From NCBI RefSeq assembly GCF_041359055.1, contig NZ_JBGJKZ010000005.1:1-64000 (forward strand): a stretch of DNA of 64,000 nt, read 5' to 3'. The stretch comes from Paenalcaligenes hominis_A (GTDB lineage Bacteria > Pseudomonadota > Gammaproteobacteria > Burkholderiales > Burkholderiaceae_B). The notes below the pieces were generated by a model. The model was given only the letters and a program-made list of their open reading frames with translations. It ran no database searches and was not told the origin of the DNA. Every line of letters starts with the position of its first letter. Position 1 is the stretch's first letter. The translations under genes were made by a program, and so were the position numbers. Of the stretch, positions 59,499-64,000 are shown piece after piece.

Positions 59499-61001
59499 CT
59501 AGGTTTGAGCTATTTTCGTTTTGCTTACGCTGGTGTAAATGGAGTAGAGCAGAATAAGTAAGCTCAAAACTAAAAAAGCCAAACTAATGGGCTTCTCTAT
59601 AAAGAAGCTGAGGTCGCCATCAGAAATAATGAGAGATCGACGGAAGTATTCCTCCATCATAGGACCCAAAATAAAACCTAATAATAAGGGAGCCGCCTCA
59701 AAGTCTAAAACCAAAAGCAGGTAACCCACAAATCCAATAAAAATAACTAAACCCACATCAAAAAAACTTGAGTTTGTGCTGTATACCCCTACACAGATAA
59801 AAAATAAAGCCGTTGGGTATAAGTACTTGAATGGCAGAGAGATGAGCTTTACCCAAAAACCAATAAGAGGGTAGTTGATTACGAGTAGCAACAGGTTACC
59901 AATCCAGAAACTGGCAATAAGCCCCCAAAAAATATCGGCGTGCTCAGTAATAAGAGCTGGACCAGGCTGAATGCCATGAATAATTAATGCTCCAAGCATA
60001 ATAGCCATAACAGGGTCACCAGGTATCCCCAAGGTTAATGTAGGAATAAAGCTGGTTTGCGCGGCTGAACTCGTGGCTGCCTCTGGAGACGCAAGACCTT
60101 CAACGGCTCCTTTTCCAAACTCATGGCTATTTTTGGAAATGCGTTTTTCTGTAGCGTAGGCAATAAATGAGGCAATAACAGAACCTGTACCAGGCAGCAC
60201 TCCTAGCAAAGAGCCTATTGAGGTCCCGCGGAATAGTGCGCCACGCACTTTTTTGATGTCTCCTTTTTTGGGACGGATGGATTTACTATCGACTTTTATC
60301 TTAGTTATTGGAGATGCAAGGTCGGAGTTGTTGATGTTTTTTAAGAAATCAGCCAAACCGAAAAAACTCATCGCTAAGATCACAATGCTAAGACCGTTGG
60401 CGAGCTCTATAAAGCCAAAAGTAAAACGCATGGTGCCTGTGTTGACATCTATACCAATAAGTCCCAAAACCACTCCTAGCAACACCATAGCGATACTTTT
60501 TAAAGCAGAGCCATTAGCTAAGGTGGAGCCAGCAATTAGACCTAATAGCATCATACTGAAGTATTCGGCAGGCCCGAATTTAAACGCAATGCTAGAGAGG
60601 ATTGGCGAGAGAAAAACCATCAATAAAATGCCGCAGGTTGCTCCAAAAAATGAACCAAGTAGTAGCATAAATAGAGCGGCTCCGGCTCGACCTTTTTTGG
60701 CCATGGGATGCCCTTCTAGACAGGTAACAGCATGGGCGGCTGTACCTGGCAAGTTCAGCATAACCGAAGTAATACCTCCTCCGTATTGGGAACCATAGAA
60801 AATACCGGCCAGCATAATGAGAGCGGCAGTAGGTGTCATGGAATAAGTCAGGGGTAGCAGAATAGACAGAGACGCCATGACGCCCATACCGGGCAAAACA
60901 CCGACTAGGTTGCCAACAACGACCCCAAAAACAGCCCAAAGTAAATTATCTAGCTGAAAAGCGACACCAAAGCCGGCAATTAGATTATGAAAGATATCCA
61001 T
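59499..61001 (-). CDS. Tripartite tricarboxylate transporter large subunit, TctA (second copy)
   Basis: 500 residues, about 12 membrane segments. VVGNLVGVLPGMGVMASLSI and GSLLGVLPGTGSVIASFIAY are the two TctA signatures, with YGGGITSVMLNLPGTAAHAV and FGKGAVEGLASPEAATSSAA. It is a paralogue of the TctA at 11573. It starts one base after tctB. No Bug receptor lies in this part of the window, so one encoded elsewhere must serve it. Confidence 0.93.
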   Translation of the reverse strand: MDIFHNLIAGFGVAFQLDNLLWAVFGVVVGNLVGVLPGMGVMASLSILLPLTYSMTPTAALIMLAGIFYGSQYGGGITSVMLNLPGTAAHAVTCLEGHPMAKKGRAGAALFMLLLGSFFGATCGILLMVFLSPILSSIAFKFGPAEYFSMMLLGLIAGSTLANGSALKSIAMVLLGVVLGLIGIDVNTGTMRFTFGFIELANGLSIVILAMSFFGLADFLKNINNSDLASPITKIKVDSKSIRPKKGDIKKVRGALFRGTSIGSLLGVLPGTGSVIASFIAYATEKRISKNSHEFGKGAVEGLASPEAATSSAAQTSFIPTLTLGIPGDPVMAIMLGALIIHGIQPGPALITEHADIFWGLIASFWIGNLLLLVINYPLIGFWVKLISLPFKYLYPTALFFICVGVYSTNSSFFDVGLVIFIGFVGYLLLVLDFEAAPLLLGFILGPMMEEYFRRSLIISDGDLSFFIEKPISLAFLVLSLLILLYSIYTSVSKTKIAQT

Positions 61002-61002
61002 T

Positions 61003-61473
61003 TTAGAAGTTCGCCGTAAAGAGGGGGATTTGTAGGTCTAGTAAATAAATAAAAATAAAGGTCCCGATGAGTGTAATAGCGCTAGAAAGGAGAAGGGTGT
61101 TACTTAGTTTGAACTCTGAAGAGCCAATAGATGAAATGAAGACCAAGGCAAAAGAGGCTGGTACGAATCCGCAGGCATCGCCTAGATAAACAAAAGCGCT
61201 CAGACCAAGGAAAATAAAAATCCAACCTCGTAGACGGCTGCGTGAAAAAGAAATGTGTTTGAAGTCGCTTTCAGTTGGGATGACATGGGACGCAATCAGA
61301 TAAATAAAACCGAGAATAAGCATAAGCAATCCACAGTAATAGGGCATGAAACCCGGGCCCATTTCTCGTAGAGTGCCAATGTCATATTGCTGACTTAGCG
61401 CGACGATTCCTCCTCCTAATAACCACATAACACCGGTTGATAACCAGGCCTTTCTATTGAAAGTGGGTCTCAT
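61003..61473 (-). CDS. Tripartite tricarboxylate transporter small subunit, TctB (second copy)
   Basis: 156 residues from the ATG beginning MRPTFNRKAWLSTGVM, which follows AGAGG on the minus strand; the frame is open 13 codons further but without a site and inside the divergent promoter. Four hydrophobic segments fit TctB. The function is inferred from topology and the adjacent tctA. Confidence 0.82.
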   Translation of the reverse strand: MRPTFNRKAWLSTGVMWLLGGGIVALSQQYDIGTLREMGPGFMPYYCGLLMLILGFIYLIASHVIPTESDFKHISFSRSRLRGWIFIFLGLSAFVYLGDACGFVPASFALVFISSIGSSEFKLSNTLLLSSAITLIGTFIFIYLLDLQIPLFTANF

Positions 61474-61500
61474 TTTTTGCCTCTTTTTTATATAGATATA

Positions 61501-61533
61501 TATACTTGACAACTAAAGAGTATACTGTAATAT
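61501..61533 (+). promoter_or_regulatory. Promoter and candidate operator before the acyl-CoA synthetase
   Basis: TTGACA (61506-61511), 16 bases, TAATAT (61528-61533): a good sigma-70 promoter for the CoA ligase. The inverted repeat TATACT-N12-AGTATA (61501-61506 and 61519-61524) surrounds the -35 box and may be an operator; no regulator gene is next to it in the window. Confidence 0.55.
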
Positions 61534-61584
61534 ATTTTCTGTTAATCAGTGAAAATACTAAATAAAAAAATTTAAGGAAGAGAG

Positions 61585-63195
61585 ATGAGCAACACCACCT
61601 TGGCTTTAGAAGGGCTCTGCCCGCAGTCTAGAACCCTACCGGAATTGTTAAAACTACGAGCAAAACGTTTGCCAGCTAAACGATTTCTAGTGGATGAGGA
61701 CGGAGGAGTTTGGACAGGCGTCGATGCATTAAAAGCAGTACAGCAGCGAGCGTATAACTTCAAACAGTACGGTATAAAAAAAGGTGATAAGGTTGCGTTG
61801 ATTGCGCCGAACAATCTGTTGTTTGTTGAGCTGTTGATGGCGGTAGCCTGGGTGGGCGGTATTGCCGTTCCTATTAACGCGGCATTAAAAGGGGCGCAGC
61901 TCCAGCACGTGTTAGAAAATAGTGATGCGCGACTTATCGTATGTGATAACGCTATTTTGCCTAATTTGGCTGAATTGGACTTAAAAGCAACAGCGCTGCA
62001 AACAGTTTGGACTTTAAGCCCTCATGTGCAATCGAATATGCAGGGGCTAAGTGTGCAGGAGCTACCTGTACGTAGTCAACAGGAGTGCGAGGCCATTCGT
62101 ATTTTGCCTAGTGATCCGATGGCTATTTTGTATACCTCTGGTACATCGGGTCCGGCTAAAGGGGTGATCTGTCCTCATGCTCAGTTTTATTGGTGGGGAA
62201 TTCATACAGGTAACAAACTAGAATTGACCAGCGATGATGTGCTGTATAACTGTCTGCCTCTATTCCATACCAATGCTTTGAATACGATATATCAGGCTTT
62301 GGTTAGTGATAGCACGATGGTGATTGGTAAGCGTTTTTCAGCTAGCCGACTATTTCAAACATTAACAGACAATCAGGCCACAGTCGTGTATTTGCTTGGG
62401 GCGATGATTCCTATTTTGTTAGCGCAGCCGTCTCGGTCTGCTGATCAAACGCACCGTATTCGTTTGGCTTTAGGCCCTTCTGTTTCTATCAAGCAGCAAA
62501 ATGATTTTGAACAGCGCTTTGGTTTCCCATTGTTAGATGGGTATGCGTCAACGGAAACAAACTTTATTATTGGTGGGGCGTTAAAAGACCAGCGTCCAGG
62601 AGTAATGGGGAAAATTACGCCTGGCTTTGAGGCACGAGTTGTTGATGAGTTTGGTGAGCCAGTGGCTACTGGAGAGGTGGGTGAACTAATTTTACGTAGC
62701 TTAGACCCCTACTCTTTCTCTCTTGGCTATTACAAGATGTCTGAGGCCACTATAGAAAGTAGAAAAAACCTTTGGTTTCATACCGGAGATCGAGTCAGTG
62801 TGGATGAAGATGGGTACTTTAAGTTTGTGGATCGTCTAAAGGATATGATTCGCCGCCGAGGCGAAAATATTTCCTCGTATGATGTGGAAAATGCCTTGTC
62901 TTCCTATACAGATATTGAAGCGGTTGCTGTATATGCAGTTGAGTCGGACTTAGCCGAAGAGGAGGTGATGGCAACATTAACACTACGTTCTCAGAATGAG
63001 GTTGATTTTGCCAAGCTCATCGAGCATTGTCAGAAAAATTTAGCGTATTTTGCCATTCCTCGTTATTTTCGTATTGTTAAACAGATGCCTTTGACCGAAA
63101 ACGGAAAAATTCAAAAATATAAATTACGGGCAGAGGGCATAACCACAGATACGTGGGATAGAGAACAATCCAATATTGTATTAAGGCGAGACTAA
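61585..63195 (+). CDS. ATP-dependent acyl-CoA synthetase (AMP-binding enzyme)
   Basis: 536 residues, adenylate-forming family. The phosphate-binding loop LYTSGTSGPAKGVICPH is near 183, the A5 motif GYASTETNFI near 315, HTGDRVSVDEDGYFKFVDR near 400 and the C-terminal hinge DRLKDMIRRRGENISSYDVE; the catalytic Lys is in the last GKIQKYKLR. It activates a carboxylic acid to its CoA thioester. It is like CaiC/long-chain type ligases, with exact substrate open. AGGAAGAG precedes the ATG. It is divergent from tctBA, which may import its substrate, and followed one base later by a thiolase-like gene. Confidence 0.92.
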   Translation: MSNTTLALEGLCPQSRTLPELLKLRAKRLPAKRFLVDEDGGVWTGVDALKAVQQRAYNFKQYGIKKGDKVALIAPNNLLFVELLMAVAWVGGIAVPINAALKGAQLQHVLENSDARLIVCDNAILPNLAELDLKATALQTVWTLSPHVQSNMQGLSVQELPVRSQQECEAIRILPSDPMAILYTSGTSGPAKGVICPHAQFYWWGIHTGNKLELTSDDVLYNCLPLFHTNALNTIYQALVSDSTMVIGKRFSASRLFQTLTDNQATVVYLLGAMIPILLAQPSRSADQTHRIRLALGPSVSIKQQNDFEQRFGFPLLDGYASTETNFIIGGALKDQRPGVMGKITPGFEARVVDEFGEPVATGEVGELILRSLDPYSFSLGYYKMSEATIESRKNLWFHTGDRVSVDEDGYFKFVDRLKDMIRRRGENISSYDVENALSSYTDIEAVAVYAVESDLAEEEVMATLTLRSQNEVDFAKLIEHCQKNLAYFAIPRYFRIVKQMPLTENGKIQKYKLRAEGITTDTWDREQSNIVLRRD

Positions 63196-63196
63196 G

Positions 63197-64000
63197 ATGC
63201 AGACGACACGGATTATTGATGCCGTTGAGCTGCCTTATGTTCGTTCGAGCGAGCACGATTCAGCTACTTTAATCTGCGATGCCGTTTTAGCTTTACTTGA
63301 AAAAACGGGACTGTCTATTGTTGATATAGATGGTTTGGGAGTGGCTTCATTTAGCTTGGCACCGAACCGCGCTATAGATATCGCTTGGCGCTTGAGCATG
63401 AGTTTGTCTTGGGTGCATGATGAGGCGAATGGTGGTGTAAGTGCCTTAAACATGGTGCAGCATGCTATGGCTGCTATTGCTACTGGTCAGGCATCAGCCA
63501 TAGTGCTCGTGGCCGGAGATAGTTTTGACAAAGCGATGTTTGAGCAGCTAATTAATGGCTATAACAGTACGACTCAAAACTATTTGGCTCCTATAGGAGC
63601 GGCAAGTCCCAATACTCTTTTTTCTTTTTTGACTAAGCAATATCAGGAGTTGCGTGGATTAAAGACCGAGGACTTTGGTCATCTGGTTCTGCAACAGCGA
63701 CAATGGGCTGCGCTGAATCCTAGTGCTCTTTATCGTACTCCATTAAGTATGGAGGAGTATTTGGCGGCATGCCCTGTTACTGATGTGCTCGGTCTTTATG
63801 ATTGTGTGCCCGTTGCAGCCGGAGCGAATGCGATTTTATTAGTTCGAGCCGATCATCCTCTTGCTCAACAGGGGCCAAGTCTTGCCATTCGTGCCTTTCA
63901 GGCCAAACATAACTATGACAATCAACTAGGGACGGGTTTACAGACAGGACTAGCTCAAATCAAAGACCATCTCTGGAAACAAGCCGATTTGGCACCTGAT
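63197..64000 (+). CDS. Thiolase-like (SCP-x type) protein, 3' end cut by window
   Basis: 268 residues visible, starting MQTTRIIDAVELPYV; the gene continues past the window. Thiolase superfamily features: IDIDGLGVAS, then GGVSALNMVQHAMAAIATGQ and ASAIVLVAGD, and later YDCVPVAAGANAILLVRAD. The nucleophilic Cys of true thiolases, normally just before the Gly-Ala helix (CASG), is absent; GGVS stands there. It may belong to the thiolase-like proteins that lack the Cys and work with a partner. It likely acts with the adjacent CoA ligase in acyl-CoA metabolism. Confidence 0.85.
   Translation, partial: MQTTRIIDAVELPYVRSSEHDSATLICDAVLALLEKTGLSIVDIDGLGVASFSLAPNRAIDIAWRLSMSLSWVHDEANGGVSALNMVQHAMAAIATGQASAIVLVAGDSFDKAMFEQLINGYNSTTQNYLAPIGAASPNTLFSFLTKQYQELRGLKTEDFGHLVLQQRQWAALNPSALYRTPLSMEEYLAACPVTDVLGLYDCVPVAAGANAILLVRADHPLAQQGPSLAIRAFQAKHNYDNQLGTGLQTGLAQIKDHLWKQADLAPD

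Overview
The window reads as a betaproteobacterial chromosome, most likely family Alcaligenaceae (Paenalcaligenes/Oligella/Alcaligenes-like; the genus is a guess). Evidence: the ribosomal proteins have betaproteobacterial forms (L3 beginning MSNSTPVPA, a zinc-free S14, infA and a 37-residue L36 between secY and rpsM), Bug-type tripartite tricarboxylate transporters are present, and base composition is near 50 % GC with an AT-rich stretch around 26.3-32.2 kb. The backbone is the S10-spc-alpha ribosomal supercluster, running tuf end - rpsJ - [insert 1] - rplC to rpsQ - [insert 2] - rplN to secY - infA - rpmJ - rpsM-rpsK-rpsD-rpoA - rplQ.

Insert 1 (485-13256) separates rpsJ from rplC. It carries an IclR regulator divergent from a GMC oxidoreductase and an MHS-type permease; a glycine betaine/choline-type ABC transporter whose binding protein and permease are fused, with its ATPase; and a GntR/FadR regulator divergent from a gamma-glutamyltransferase-like hydrolase followed by a complete TctC(Bug)-TctB-TctA importer.

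Insert 2 (17975-41630) separates rpsQ from rplN. After an aldehyde dehydrogenase and an exported ankyrin protein on the minus strand it holds a complete Lap-type surface adhesion system: a TolC-family outer membrane protein, a small acidic protein, a LapB-like ABC exporter, a LapC-like adaptor, a LuxR-type regulator, then an unusual polymer-type cassette (alpha/alpha-barrel-like protein, a CapA + MurF-like ligase, an exported alpha/beta hydrolase), then a 2102-residue LapA-type adhesin, LapG protease and LapD c-di-GMP receptor. Known LapD/LapG biology predicts that c-di-GMP retains the adhesin and that LapG releases it when c-di-GMP falls. Two features stand out. Almost half of the adhesin is one uninterrupted run of 512 Xaa-Asp dipeptides (Xaa = Ala, Ser, rarely Thr). 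The barrel gene and the CapA-Mur ligase gene meet at a run of ten A in different frames, and the second has no usable start codon before its first conserved motif, which implies a slippage-made or phase-variable fusion of about 1570 residues.

Downstream of rplQ (50.9-64.0 kb) is catabolic and envelope content: a LysR regulator divergent from a VOC protein, a fumarylacetoacetate-hydrolase-family enzyme, a DctPQM TRAP transporter and a maleylacetoacetate isomerase, which together suggest a gentisate/homogentisate-type lower aromatic pathway; then cutA and dsbD; then a second TctBA pair (minus strand) divergent from an acyl-CoA synthetase and a thiolase-like protein cut by the window end. No rRNA, tRNA, CRISPR array, transposase or integrase was seen.
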